Below are positions 27,701-36,310 of a DNA stretch of 64,000 nt, one piece after another. The stretch comes from Promethearchaeia archaeon. GTDB lineage: Archaea > Asgardarchaeota > Lokiarchaeia > Sigyniarchaeales > SOKP01. The stretch covers positions 56,728 through 120,727 of the forward strand of contig JAHQWG010000039.1 of the NCBI GenBank assembly GCA_029856045.1. Reading direction: 5' to 3'. The notes below the pieces were generated by a model. The model did not search any database, was not told where the DNA came from, and worked only from the letters and a program-made list of their open reading frames with translations. The translations under genes were made by a program, and so were the position numbers. Each line of letters starts with the position of its first letter. Position 1 is the stretch's first letter.

Positions 27701-28894
27701 TTTATAAAATATATCCCCATCCGTTCCCGAACCATCATAGTTCGTCAGATCATTCCATGCAACGTGTGCGTTCCCGGAACCATCCGTTGCTATTGTTGGA
27801 TCAATAGAACCACTAGTACTTTCCGTGGAGACAACTTCGGTCGTGGTCCAAAGCTCAGCACCACTGTCCCATCGTTTATAAAATATATCCCCATCCGTTC
27901 CCGAACCACCATAATTCGTCCCATCATCCCATGCGATGTGTACATATCCAAAATCCGCTGCTATTGTTGGATTTTGAGAATAATCAGTGCTTCCCGCGGA
28001 GACCACTTCGGTTGTGGTCCAGGCAACCATGGAAACATCCCAGCGCTTATAAAATATATCTATATCGGTTCCCGAACCGCCATAATTTGTATAATCCCTC
28101 CATGTAATGTGTATATTTCCAGGATCGTCCACTGCTATTGTTGGATCATAAGAACTGCTAGTGCTTTCCGTGGAGACTACCTCGGTCGTGGTCCAGGCTT
28201 TCGTGGTTGCGTCCCATCGTTTATAAAAGATATCTCCATCCCCTCCAGAACCACCATAATTCGTATAATCCTCCCACACAACGTGCAAATTTCCGGAATT
28301 GTCCGCTGTTATTGTTGGAACTCGAGAATCACCGGTGCTTTCCGTGGAGACCACCTCGGTTGTAGTCCAGGTCGCCGTGGTCGCATTCCATCGTTTATAA
28401 AATATATCCATATCTGTTCCCGAACCACCATAATTCGTCTCATCCTGCCATGCAATGTGCACATTTCCGGAACCGTCCACTGCTATTGTTGGATAATAAG
28501 AATCACCAGTGCTTTCCGTGGAGACTACCTCAGTCGTAGTCCAGGTCGCCGTGGTCGCATTCCAGCGCTTATAAAATATATCATTATCCACCCATGAACC
28601 GCCATAATCTGTCGCATCATACCATGCAATGTGCACATTTCCGGAACCGTCCACAACTATTGTTGGATGACCAGAATAATCAGTGCTTTCCGTGGAGACC
28701 ACTTCGGTCGTGGTCCAAACCAAAGCAGAATTTTTTAATTCCTTTGAAAAGCTCTCTAAATTTTCAACTACACTATCTTTCAATAAATTGTTGTTATTAT
28801 AGAGATAAATCGGAATGAAGCCATTAAAATAAATAATCAAAGAGAGCAATAAAGCTAATTTAAATTTATTTCGTGTCATAGATTTTACCCCCAT
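24776..28894 (-). CDS. giant surface protein: two 7-bladed propellers plus Ig-like repeats, C-terminal anchor
   Basis: A 1372-residue exported protein. It begins with a hydrophobic signal segment (about residues 12-32). Seven 58-residue repeats of the type WTTTEVVSTEST with GNVHIAW and DIFYKRW (about 60-463) are followed by two Ig/Fn3-like modules of about 92 residues (PLNPSIIINNG, EMCFRNGT). A second set of seven propeller repeats (about 645-1045) and three more Ig-like modules come next, then an Asp-Gly-Asn linker (GNGDGDGNGDGDG), VPEIPGYPAG, a membrane helix and a basic tail. Seven repeats per block strongly suggests seven-bladed beta-propellers; the GSGNVHIAW turn resembles an Asp-box. 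Many NxT/S sequons imply glycosylation. It is probably an adhesion or recognition protein displayed on the cell surface. Confidence 0.85.
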   Translation of the reverse strand: MGVKSMTRNKFKLALLLSLIIYFNGFIPIYLYNNNNLLKDSVVENLESFSKELKNSALVWTTTEVVSTESTDYSGHPTIVVDGSGNVHIAWYDATDYGGSWVDNDIFYKRWNATTATWTTTEVVSTESTGDSYYPTIAVDGSGNVHIAWQDETNYGGSGTDMDIFYKRWNATTATWTTTEVVSTESTGDSRVPTITADNSGNLHVVWEDYTNYGGSGGDGDIFYKRWDATTKAWTTTEVVSTESTSSSYDPTIAVDDPGNIHITWRDYTNYGGSGTDIDIFYKRWDVSMVAWTTTEVVSAGSTDYSQNPTIAADFGYVHIAWDDGTNYGGSGTDGDIFYKRWDSGAELWTTTEVVSTESTSGSIDPTIATDGSGNAHVAWNDLTNYDGSGTDGDIFYKRWDSGTETWTITEVVSTESTGASWYQTIATDGSGNVHVAWNDLTNYDGSGTDRDIFYKKLASTPLNPSIIINNGVASTNSTLVTLTLSAELAEEMCFRNGTIGAWTSWESYATEKQLSLEGSINNTEYSIYVKFRNAIGETSPVGDSILYLVFIPLNPSIIINNGDVSTNSTLVNLTLSADLTEEMCFRNGTIGAWTSWEPYATTKKLYLEGYADNTEYSIYVKFRNTIGETSPIGDSILYFIFSWTITEVVSTESTDDSWRPTIAVDGSGNVHIAWYDETNYGSSGTDWDIFYKHWNATTATWTTTEVVSTESTYNCRDPTMTVDGSGNVHIAWYDYSGSGKNLDIFYKCWNATTAAWTTAELISTESTSDCRDPTITADGSGNLHIVWQDETNYGGSGADWDIFYKRWNVTTAAWTTTEVVSTQSTGDSFYPTIAADGSGNVHITWEDYTNYGGSGTDHDIFYKRWNATTAVWTTTEVVSTESTDDSSRPTIAEDGIGNVHIAWYDGTNYDDSGTDEDIFYKRWNATMAAWTTTEVVSTESTDYSGYLTITADNFGNVHIAWEDYTNYGNSGTDHDIFYKRWNATTSAWTITEVVTMESTGNSHYPTIAASGSGSVHIAWHDSTNYGGSGTDNDIFYKKLVSPPLNPSIIINNGDASTNSTLVNLTLSADEAIEMCFRNETIGAWTSWEPYATTKQLYLKDSINNTEYSIYVKFRNAIVETSPVSDSILYLVLTPPLNPSIIINNGDASTNSTLVNLTLSADGAIEMCFRNGTTGAWTSWESYATTKQLYLEGPTNNTEYSIYVKFRNAIGDTTPVSDSILYLVLTPPLNPSIIINNGDGSTNSTLVNLTLSADGAIEMCFRNGTTGAWTSWESYATTKQLYLEDSINNTEYSIYVKFRNAIGETSPVSDDILFLITEDGNGDGDGNGDGDGNGDGVPEIPGYPAGWIIISLLAGIGLIVISNKSKRIKFRN
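25770..26965 (-). repeat. second array of seven 58-aa propeller repeats
   Basis: Seven imperfect tandem repeats of about 174 bases, highly similar at DNA level to the first array. Unit 2 is a few residues short (DYSGSGKNLDIFYK) and carries extra cysteines (NCRDP, YKCW) that unit 3 shares in part (DCRDP). The repeats create long spurious ORFs on the plus strand. Confidence 0.85.
27505..28717 (-). repeat. first array of seven 58-aa propeller repeats
   Basis: Seven tandem repeats from Trp60 to about residue 463. The seventh unit ends DIFYKKLAST, and the corresponding unit of the second array ends DIFYKKLVSP, so both blocks end in the same way. This supports duplication of a whole propeller rather than free growth of single repeats. 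Confidence 0.85.
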
Positions 28895-29491
28895 AAAAAA
28901 TTTTCATTATTAACTTCTAATAATGATATTCCTAGAAGGTTCAAGAGAAGAATAGCCATTTGTAAAATTTTTTTAAAATTTTTTTTAGATATCAAATTTT
29001 TCACTTTTTTAATAGATTCAATAAAAATGTGTATTTATGGTTCCATTTATAGTTGAGATTTCGATAATTCAATGGAAGTTTGAAAACTTTCTGGAAGTCT
29101 CCAAATAAATATAAAAAAAATAAATATGCAATAATTTTTTATAATTAAGATCCAGATTCAAGAAAAATAACTTAAATAAATTATTAAGATGTTCTTAATT
29201 TCTCAGATCCAGATAAGATTATTCATAAAGTTGATACGAGAGGAATGTGCCTTAAGATAATGTTAATATCATACTATTTTTCGATTTAGTTTTTTGAAAA
29301 AAATTAAATAGTCCGAAACAAATTTTAATTCGCTCAGAGTTTTATTTTTTTCCTCATTTATTATTTAACATTTTAGTAAGTCCAGAGGAGAACTATTTCT
29401 ACTGACGATATAAAATTAAACATAACCTATTTATTTAGATAAATATAATTATAAAATAAGCGAATTATAAGAACCCAAGCTAAGTTTCAAT
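28895..29491. other. 600-base intergenic region, possible transposase remnant
   Basis: No intact gene. The decamer AGATCCAGAT occurs at 29149 and 29205. On the plus strand a short frame around 29190-29283 reads FSDPDKIIHKVDTRGMCLKI, and another near 29390 reads TISTDDIKLNIT. Both faintly resemble the N-terminal and Asp-containing regions of IS transposases, but the stretch between is too short and full of stops. The right end carries AT-rich promoter-like sequence for the gene at 29492. Confidence 0.25.
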
Positions 29492-31489
29492 ATGAATAAA
29501 AAAGATATTGTTAAAAACAATAAAAAAAATCTTCCAAAGAGTAACGAAAAAAAGAGACCCAGTGTAAAATCTAAAGAATTAAAGCTGTCAAAACAACTAA
29601 TGACCGAAGGTAAATATCAAGAAGCCCTTTTGCTTTTAAACGATTTTGAAGGAAAGCAAGAACTAACAGATTTTGACTCTCTTTCACTTTATCTCCTTAA
29701 AAGCTCCGCTTTGAACAGAACGGGTAATCATCAAGAAGCTTTTAAGTTTGCTGAAAATGCTTATCAAATTTGTCAGAAGCTTAATAATATCCCCAAGATG
29801 TTTGATATACTGGTAAATTTGGCATGGTCATTAAGTTGGCTAGGCGATTTGGACAAAAGTGCTAACTTTATTGTTCAAGCTGAGGAGTTATTAAAAAAAC
29901 TCTCATATATTTCACCCTCGGAATATGATAAAAAGGAAGCAGAGATTTCTTTTTGTAAAGGATGTGCTTACTTTTTTCAAGGAAATGCAGATCAAGGTTT
30001 AGAATGTGCCCGAAAAAGCTTAGAATTACGAGAAAAGAGAGGTGATAAGTTTGGAATAGCTCTTTCTTTATATCAAATGGGAAACTATTATACTTTTTTA
30101 AAATGGGATTTTGATCAAGCTCTCAAGAACGCTGAACGCTGTCAGTCTCTTGCCGAAGAATTAAATATTGGATATATAATCACACTTAATTTTATTACTC
30201 TTGGGGTTATTTATATTATGAAAGGTGAATTAGAGAAGGCTCTCATGTATCATAAAAGGGCATTAGATAAAGCTAATGAAAAATACATGATCATGACAAT
30301 TCTTAATAATATTGGCAATATATATATTCAAAAAGGAGATTTAGATCAAGCTTCAAAATATCTCGAAGATTGTTTAGAGCTAGCAGAACAAGTTAAACAT
30401 ATGTATATTTTAGCTAATAGCATCGGGAGCATAATAGAAATATTAGCTTTGAAAAATGAGGTCGAGCAAGCTCAGAAATATTTGAAAAAATTGGAACATT
30501 TAAATAATCAAGAGGATAACAAGATTACTAAAATAATCTATCTCTTTAGTAAAGCATTAATACTTAAGACAAGTCCGCGGATTCAAAATCGGGCAAAAGC
30601 CCAAGAAATTTTTAAGAAAATTTCTCAAGGTGAGACTATATCGGGTGAAGTTACGATAAAAGCTTTAATAAACCTTTGTGCCCTATTGCTAGATGAATTA
30701 CAGATGACGCAAGAATTAGAGATATTAAAAGAGTTAGAGCCTATTATTACACAACTATTAAGCATGGCAGAAAATACAAATTCATTTTGGATTTTAGCCG
30801 AAACTTACATATTACAAGCTAAATTGGCGTTACTAACATTAGATCTCAAGGGAGCTAGACGTCTATTAACACAAGCCCAAAAAATAGCCGAAAAGCATGG
30901 GATTCATCAATTAGCAGCTAAAATTTCCATTGAACATGATGAATTACTTCAGAAATCAAGTATATGGGAGAAATTAAAAGACTCAGAATCTTCATTATCT
31001 GAACGTTTTAAGTTAACTAACGTGAATGAACAGATGAAAAATATGATTCAAAAACGTATAAGTGGAGTTCCCGAGATACTAGAGGAAAAACCTGTTATAA
31101 TTTTAGTAATTTCAAAAGGAGGGGTTCCCATATTCTCCAAATTATTTACAAAAATATTGATTAACGAAGAAGATATCATTAGCAGTTTTTTAGCTACTTT
31201 TAACACATTTAGTAGTGAACTCTTTTCTGAGGGGCTCGATCGCGCAATTTTTGGTCAATATACCTTACTTATGAAGTCAATTTCAACATTTTTAGTTTGT
31301 TATTTATTCAAAGGACAATCTTTTTCTGCTCAAAAAAAAATACAAAATTTTGTAGAAAATATAAAAAATAATGAAGATTTATTGGAAAAGTTTAATAAGT
31401 ATTATCAAACCAACCGAATAATCAAACTTGAAGATGTTCCAATACTCAAATCATTGATAACAGAAATATTTATTGAAAAAAATATTTAA
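29492..31489 (+). CDS. TPR protein with C-terminal longin/roadblock-like domain
   Basis: A 665-residue cytosolic protein. After a lysine-rich start (about 1-30), some ten or more TPR units run to about residue 490, for example KYQEALLLLNDF, SLYQMGNYYTFL and TILNNIGNIYIQKGDLDQAS. The last 140 residues (VIILVISKGGVPIFSKLF, then IISSFLATFNTFSSELF) match in pattern the longin-like domain of the protein at 23640. A small GTPase gene follows 93 bases downstream on the same strand. A plausible role is a scaffold whose longin-like end engages that GTPase; this is inference. Confidence 0.75.
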   Translation: MNKKDIVKNNKKNLPKSNEKKRPSVKSKELKLSKQLMTEGKYQEALLLLNDFEGKQELTDFDSLSLYLLKSSALNRTGNHQEAFKFAENAYQICQKLNNIPKMFDILVNLAWSLSWLGDLDKSANFIVQAEELLKKLSYISPSEYDKKEAEISFCKGCAYFFQGNADQGLECARKSLELREKRGDKFGIALSLYQMGNYYTFLKWDFDQALKNAERCQSLAEELNIGYIITLNFITLGVIYIMKGELEKALMYHKRALDKANEKYMIMTILNNIGNIYIQKGDLDQASKYLEDCLELAEQVKHMYILANSIGSIIEILALKNEVEQAQKYLKKLEHLNNQEDNKITKIIYLFSKALILKTSPRIQNRAKAQEIFKKISQGETISGEVTIKALINLCALLLDELQMTQELEILKELEPIITQLLSMAENTNSFWILAETYILQAKLALLTLDLKGARRLLTQAQKIAEKHGIHQLAAKISIEHDELLQKSSIWEKLKDSESSLSERFKLTNVNEQMKNMIQKRISGVPEILEEKPVIILVISKGGVPIFSKLFTKILINEEDIISSFLATFNTFSSELFSEGLDRAIFGQYTLLMKSISTFLVCYLFKGQSFSAQKKIQNFVENIKNNEDLLEKFNKYYQTNRIIKLEDVPILKSLITEIFIEKNI

Positions 31490-31582
31490 TAATGTAAGCA
31501 TTAAATAAATTAAATTTTATATTGAAGAACATTTATCCTTAAATTATAATAGATAAATAATCTGGCGATTATAAAGATTTTA

Positions 31583-32134
31583 ATGAACAATAATCAAATA
31601 TTTATATTTAAAATTGTAGTTATTGGGGATGAAGGAGTAGGAAAAACATCATTAATTAAGAAATATACACAAGGATCTTTTGAGAAGGACTATATTAAAA
31701 CAATTGGTGCACAATTTACCAGATACGAAAAAGAAATTAATGGAGATACAATTAAATTAATATTTTGGGATATTGCTGGTCAAAGCGACTTTAATTTTCT
31801 TAATCCTTTATTTTATAAAGAGAGTAGGGCTTGTATAATTGTTTATAGCCTTGAAAAAAATGATTTAGGCAATGAAAGTTTTAAACATATAGAAAATTGG
31901 CACAATGAATTAAATAAGTATTGTAGGAATATTCCTGTAATTTTATTTGCAAATAAAGTTGATCTAGTGGAGGAAAATGAATTGGATACTACTAAAATTC
32001 AAAAAATTTTAAAAAAACAGAATTTTCTTGGCTATTATATAACTTCCGCAAAAACAGGACAGGATGTTATTGCTGCATTTAATACCATCATTAATGAATT
32101 ATATTATAAATTTAAGGCTTTATCTTCGGTATGA
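31583..32134 (+). CDS. Ras/Rab-like small GTPase
   Basis: A 183-residue small GTPase with all guanine-nucleotide motifs: P-loop GDEGVGKTS (about residues 12-20), switch I Thr in TIGAQF, G3 WDIAGQ with the catalytic Gln, G4 FANKVD, and G5 TSAKTG. There is no C-terminal Cys for prenylation; the protein ends FKALSSV. Asgard genomes carry many such proteins. Directly downstream of the TPR-longin gene, which suggests a functional pair. Confidence 0.93.
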   Translation: MNNNQIFIFKIVVIGDEGVGKTSLIKKYTQGSFEKDYIKTIGAQFTRYEKEINGDTIKLIFWDIAGQSDFNFLNPLFYKESRACIIVYSLEKNDLGNESFKHIENWHNELNKYCRNIPVILFANKVDLVEENELDTTKIQKILKKQNFLGYYITSAKTGQDVIAAFNTIINELYYKFKALSSV

Positions 32135-32180
32135 TAAACTAATCTATTAATAATATTTCTATCTAATCTTATTAGAAGTT

Positions 32181-32545
32181 TTGAAAATTTACTCAGATTA
32201 CACATATAAAAAGGTTAAAAAAACAACAGAATATATTGATGTATGTAAGGTACATAATGTATTTACTGTTCTTGAAGCGATCCAAAGTGAAGACATAGGC
32301 GTTTTCAAGAAAGATGAGGGTGCTAAAGCCGCACACGAGGGCTTAACAGAAATATATAGATAAATATCAATCCTTCAGGTGGATTGAAAGCAAGTGGATA
32401 TCCTTTAGATTTTATTGGCGTTGCACAGGGTGTAGAGTTGGTTTGTCAATTAAGAAATGAAGCGGGAAAAAGACAAGTCGATAGTGCTGAAACGAGAATT
32501 CTTATAATTATGGAGGATTTGAAAATAATATTATATCAATTTTAA
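32181..32545 (+). pseudogene. thiolase C-terminal fragment, frameshifted remnant
   Basis: The first frame (32181-32363) reads TEYIDVCKVHNVFTVLEAIQ and [16 protein letters not shown]. After a frameshift near 32360 a second frame reads [20 protein letters not shown] and [20 protein letters not shown] before a stop at 32545. Together these are the end of an SCP2/archaeal-type thiolase (IDVxEVHDxF, NPSGGLxAxGHP, RQVxGA). His of the GHP motif is changed to Tyr and the N-terminal two thirds are missing, so it cannot be active. It is a different thiolase subfamily from the intact gene at 2.5 kb. Confidence 0.8.
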
Positions 32546-32622
32546 TAGAGGGAAAATAATTTTAAACAAAAGAAAGGCTATGAAAATAATTAAATATTTT
32601 ACTTAATAAACTAAATCTCTAT

Positions 32623-34515
32623 TTACAGTTGCTCAATTTCGGTTAAGAAAAGATCTGCAATAGCACCCCATTTTTGTTTTGTATCGGGATCAATTGAGCT
32701 TTCATTTATAAGATCTTTTCCTTTTTTAAGATTTTTAACTGCTAAATTATAATTTCCAACCGCTTTATAACAAATTCCCAATTTAATATAAGTTTGGTAA
32801 ATATACCAATCATCACTACCCATTACAAGCGCTTTTAAAAATCTTTTTATGGCTTCTTCATATTCTTCAAAATACATTAAAATTTCTCCATAATTATCAT
32901 AATAAATTCCTTTACCCTGTTCACTATCTATAAGTTTTTGAATAATTTCTAAAGATTCATTTTTTCTATCTAAATATTGGAACCAATAAGCCTTATAACT
33001 AAGAAGTGCCTTATTTTTTGGATACTTTTTAAGTAAATCTTCTATAATGTCTAATCCTGCTCTTAAATTCCTCTTTCTTTTAAGAATAGATGCTTTTTTC
33101 ATCATAATATCTATTTCCTCTTCAGGATATGTTTTTAACATATTATCTAATACCCGTAATACATCATTGTATTGATTAAAGTAAATTAAAATTTTAATTT
33201 TTAATTTATATAAATCGATATTATTTGGATTTAATTCAATTTTCCTATCAATTTCTTTAACTTCTTCTTCATATTGACTTTTTAAATCTTCAGAAATTTG
33301 CAAATCAAAAATTTCTGACAAATCCTGCCAAATTAATACATCTAATTTGTCATAAGAATCTTTTAACTCTCTTTTAATTTCAAACTTGTACGCTAAGTAT
33401 TTAATATATTTTGGTAAAAACACTCTTAATGATTCCATTAAACCTTTATTAAATAAGGTGTTACAAATTTCTTCTAAGATATTGTTTATTAAAGATTCCA
33501 ACCTCTCAGATCCTCCAAATTTTTGCATATATTTGTTTTTTTTTATATATTCTTCAGTAATCGCCTGAAGCATCTTCTCTAATTTTTCATCTGATTGAAA
33601 AAAATAATGCTTATCAGGGGGAACATCTAATCTAAAAAACTTTGTTTCATATAAATCTCCTTCTACAATCTCATCTACCCAGAAATCAAGATTTTTTTTT
33701 TTAATTTGATAAAGCACCGAAAATTCTTCAAAAGATATATAGTTAGGGTAATTATTTGGATGATTAATCGAAATAAAAAGTAAGATTTTATCAAAATCTT
33801 CTTTATTTGTTAATACTATACTAACTTTTGAATAATCTAATTTTAGAACTTTATTAAGATATCTAAATTTAATATTCTCATCAATAATATTGTATTTCTT
33901 GAAAAACCGTGTTGTTTCTTTAGTAATTTCATCAATTCGTTTACTTTCTTCTTCTAAAATTGTTTGTCTATCTATATCATAATGTTGCAGTATCTTCGAA
34001 TATTCTACTTTACCTGATTGCGTTATAATGTATTTGCTATCCTTTTTTAGTATAAAACCATTTTCAATAAGAAGAGTAAGATTTTTTGATAACGAAGATT
34101 GATTAATAGATAAAGGTTCTTCAAAAAAATCAGACTTTTTACAAAAATTATTATTGTATACCATCCAGAGTATCCAATGGTTGTAATTCCTTTCACTTTT
34201 TAAGATTATTTCAGGAGGATAACTTAACTTTCGTTCTTTTCCTTTATATCTAGATAATTCGTAATATCTGTTTTTCCCCTCTGGAGTTATTCTATAATGA
34301 CCTCTAGAAATTTTATTTACAAACCCTTTTCTCTTTAATGTAGTTAAATGCCTTGATAGTGTGGCTATAGGAATCTCAATGGGTTTTTCGATAAAATGAG
34401 ACCATTCACAACCATCGTTGTTATATAATATCCAAAGTATAATTTGCTCATAATTCTTCCCAATTAATTTTTGGGAGTTTAGAATCTCTTGAGAGGGATA
34501 ATTTATTTTTTCCAT
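32623..34515 (-). CDS. tandem winged-helix and TPR protein, paralogue of the 14.8-kb gene
   Basis: A 630-residue paralogue of the gene at 12338-14848, with the same order. Two winged-helix modules (ILWILYNNDGCEWSHF, then ILWMVYNNNFCKKSDF) come first. The shared middle domain contains LSINQSSLSKNLTLLIENGF, DYSKVSIVLTNKEDFDKILL and the IKYLAYKFEI region. A shorter C-terminal TPR array (LDNMLKTYPEEEIDIMMKKA, YEEAIKRFLKALVMG) ends the protein. It is about 200 residues shorter because it has fewer TPRs. Start ATG 34515. DNA binding by the N-terminal modules is likely; the target is unknown. Confidence 0.8.
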   Translation of the reverse strand: MEKINYPSQEILNSQKLIGKNYEQIILWILYNNDGCEWSHFIEKPIEIPIATLSRHLTTLKRKGFVNKISRGHYRITPEGKNRYYELSRYKGKERKLSYPPEIILKSERNYNHWILWMVYNNNFCKKSDFFEEPLSINQSSLSKNLTLLIENGFILKKDSKYIITQSGKVEYSKILQHYDIDRQTILEEESKRIDEITKETTRFFKKYNIIDENIKFRYLNKVLKLDYSKVSIVLTNKEDFDKILLFISINHPNNYPNYISFEEFSVLYQIKKKNLDFWVDEIVEGDLYETKFFRLDVPPDKHYFFQSDEKLEKMLQAITEEYIKKNKYMQKFGGSERLESLINNILEEICNTLFNKGLMESLRVFLPKYIKYLAYKFEIKRELKDSYDKLDVLIWQDLSEIFDLQISEDLKSQYEEEVKEIDRKIELNPNNIDLYKLKIKILIYFNQYNDVLRVLDNMLKTYPEEEIDIMMKKASILKRKRNLRAGLDIIEDLLKKYPKNKALLSYKAYWFQYLDRKNESLEIIQKLIDSEQGKGIYYDNYGEILMYFEEYEEAIKRFLKALVMGSDDWYIYQTYIKLGICYKAVGNYNLAVKNLKKGKDLINESSIDPDTKQKWGAIADLFLTEIEQL

Positions 34516-34822
34516 AATTTATAGAAACAAAAACTTATGTTTTATATAGAAGAATAGAAATTTTTTTATATATATATTTTTAGGAAACTTCTATATAAAT
34601 TTGGAACCTCCATAAATTTTTGAAATCATTAATATAAATGGAACGGAAGATAAATATTTTTTTAATCATCCTTGTTGTGATATATTTTAAGAGAGAGAAA
34701 AGAAGAGTTGACTCTACATTTTTTATATATAATTTAATAAAAATAAAATAAAAAGAGATAATTTCTCGTACTTGTCTCGCATTGCTAAATTCTACCACAA
34801 GTTTGAATTGATAGAGAATCCT
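34516..34822. other. intergenic region with long inverted repeat
   Basis: No convincing gene; the 72-codon minus-strand ORF here has no ribosome site and low-complexity composition. TTATATAGAAG (34542-34552) and CTTCTATATAA (34588-34598) form a perfect inverted repeat with 11-base arms and a 35-base spacer, just upstream of the minus-strand gene. Each arm contains a TATA-like core, so this may be a pair of opposed promoters or an operator. Confidence 0.35.
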
Positions 34823-35119
34823 TCATTTTTTTTTCTTTTTCGCTTTTATATCTTTTTCTTTTGCAAGAATAACCTCTTCCATAGACTCATTAAGTTCTTT
34901 TGATTTTCCTTCTAATCTAAATTTTCCAAAAACCTTACTTTCCTCTTTCTGCCCAGCTGTTGATATTTTTTCAAATGTTAAAGTAACATCTCTCTCGTTC
35001 TTAAGAGCATAATTAATAAAGTTTATGAATCCTATATGTTTACTTGGAGCAATATTAAACTTTATTGAAGAATCTTTTCCCTTCTGATTTTTTACTTTTA
35101 AAACTAACTTTAACTTCAA
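34823..35119 (-). CDS. small basic hypothetical protein (98 aa)
   Basis: 98 residues, starting at TTG, with alternating strands (MKLKLVLKVKNQ, VTLTFEKIS, SKVFGKFRLEG) then a lysine-rich helical tail ending KAKKKKK. Not recognised. The strand pattern and basic tail would suit a small nucleic-acid or membrane-surface binder, but this is speculation. It is isolated between opposing intergenic regions, 250 bases from the divergent TBP gene. Confidence 0.5.
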   Translation of the reverse strand: MKLKLVLKVKNQKGKDSSIKFNIAPSKHIGFINFINYALKNERDVTLTFEKISTAGQKEESKVFGKFRLEGKSKELNESMEEVILAKEKDIKAKKKKK

Positions 35120-35372
35120 GATTTATCAACTTATTTAAGAGGAAATTTATATTTAATTATATTTCTACAATTAATAATTATATTAAAAATTAATAGATAT
35201 TAAAAAATACCGATATTAAAAATTTAAGCAAATAAAAATAGAGAAAAGGAGATTTTAAAAAAAAAAGAACCATAAAAGCTTTATTTCTAAATATATTTTA
35301 AGTACTTATAGATAATCTAAAAGTTTATTCTTATTTATAGTTAAAGATCGTTATATTTAGAGTATAAGAACT

Positions 35373-36029
35373 ATGAAAAAAAATTCTGGAAATAAAAAAT
35401 TAAAAGTAGAAGATGAGTGGGAAGCCTATGATTATAATGCTAATTTGACATATAAAGTAGAAAATGTTGTTGGGACAGTAATTACAGATATTATTGAACC
35501 AATTGATTTGAATCTAATTGCACACTACGATGAAAATGTTCAATACAATCCTGAAAAATTTCCGGGGTTAGTTATGAGAATTGAAAAGCCACGTGGCACC
35601 GCATTAATATTTTCTACAGGAAAAATGGTTATTACTGGTCTTAGAGCAGCATCTGAAGCAGATAAAGTTGTTCAAAAAATTATCAAGAATATAAAAAAAG
35701 TGGGAATAGAAATAAAAAATCCGGTAATAACCGTTCAAAATATTGTAGCGAGTGGGGATCTCCATACAAACATAGATTTAAATATGGCTACTGTCGTTAT
35801 GGACGATGCAATGTATGAACCTGAAGTTTTCCCTGGATTAATTTATAGAATGCAAGATCCAAAAACTGTATTTCTTGTTTTTTCAACTGGAAGAATTGTC
35901 TGTACTGGGGCTAAAACCAAATCAGCAGTTCGAGAAGCAGTTCTCAAATTAAACAAGTATGTTCGAGAGATAGGAATTGCCAAGAAGAATTTAGCTCCAT
36001 TTGATAATGATGGATTTGATTTTTTCTAA
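35373..36029 (+). CDS. tbp: TATA-box-binding protein
   Basis: A 218-residue TBP that nucleates transcription initiation with TFB. The two symmetrical repeats are clear: VENVVGTVITD to FPGLVMRIEKP and LIFSTGKMVITG, then VQNIVASGDL to FPGLIYRMQDP and LVFSTGRIVCTGAKT. All four DNA-intercalating Phe positions (FPGL and IFSTG/VFSTG in each half) are kept. An extra N-terminal stretch of about 28 residues (KLKVEDEWEAYDYN) precedes the fold, and the tail ends in an acidic DNDGFDFF. Single gene with its own AT-rich promoter. Confidence 0.95.
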   Translation: MKKNSGNKKLKVEDEWEAYDYNANLTYKVENVVGTVITDIIEPIDLNLIAHYDENVQYNPEKFPGLVMRIEKPRGTALIFSTGKMVITGLRAASEADKVVQKIIKNIKKVGIEIKNPVITVQNIVASGDLHTNIDLNMATVVMDDAMYEPEVFPGLIYRMQDPKTVFLVFSTGRIVCTGAKTKSAVREAVLKLNKYVREIGIAKKNLAPFDNDGFDFF

Positions 36030-36310
36030 CTATGTCTATTTTTTTTTTTAAGACATTTATTATGTTTTCTTTCATCGTGGTAGAGCTCTGATTATAATTT
36101 CTACTTTGTTTGTATCTTTCTAATTTATTCCAATTAGGATTATTTTAATCAGATAGGTCTATTTAGATAAATAAAATTTTAGAGTTTATTTTTGGGAGTT
36201 TAATATTTATTATAAAATAATTTTATTAATATAATTAATAGAGTAAAATATTTAATAGAGATCAACAATAATATAAGTTGAAATTATTATTTTAAAACTG
36301 ATTAGAAACA

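Noticed and set aside
27590-28597. 335-codon plus-strand ORF
   Set aside because: It is the antisense shadow of the propeller repeats; the repeat period keeps it open. The same holds for the plus-strand ORFs at 25970-26983, 28594-28818 and the minus-strand ones at 26050 and 26731.
34580-34798. 72-codon minus-strand ORF
   Set aside because: No ribosome site, low-complexity Ile/Phe/Lys composition, and it overlaps the inverted repeat and promoter region.
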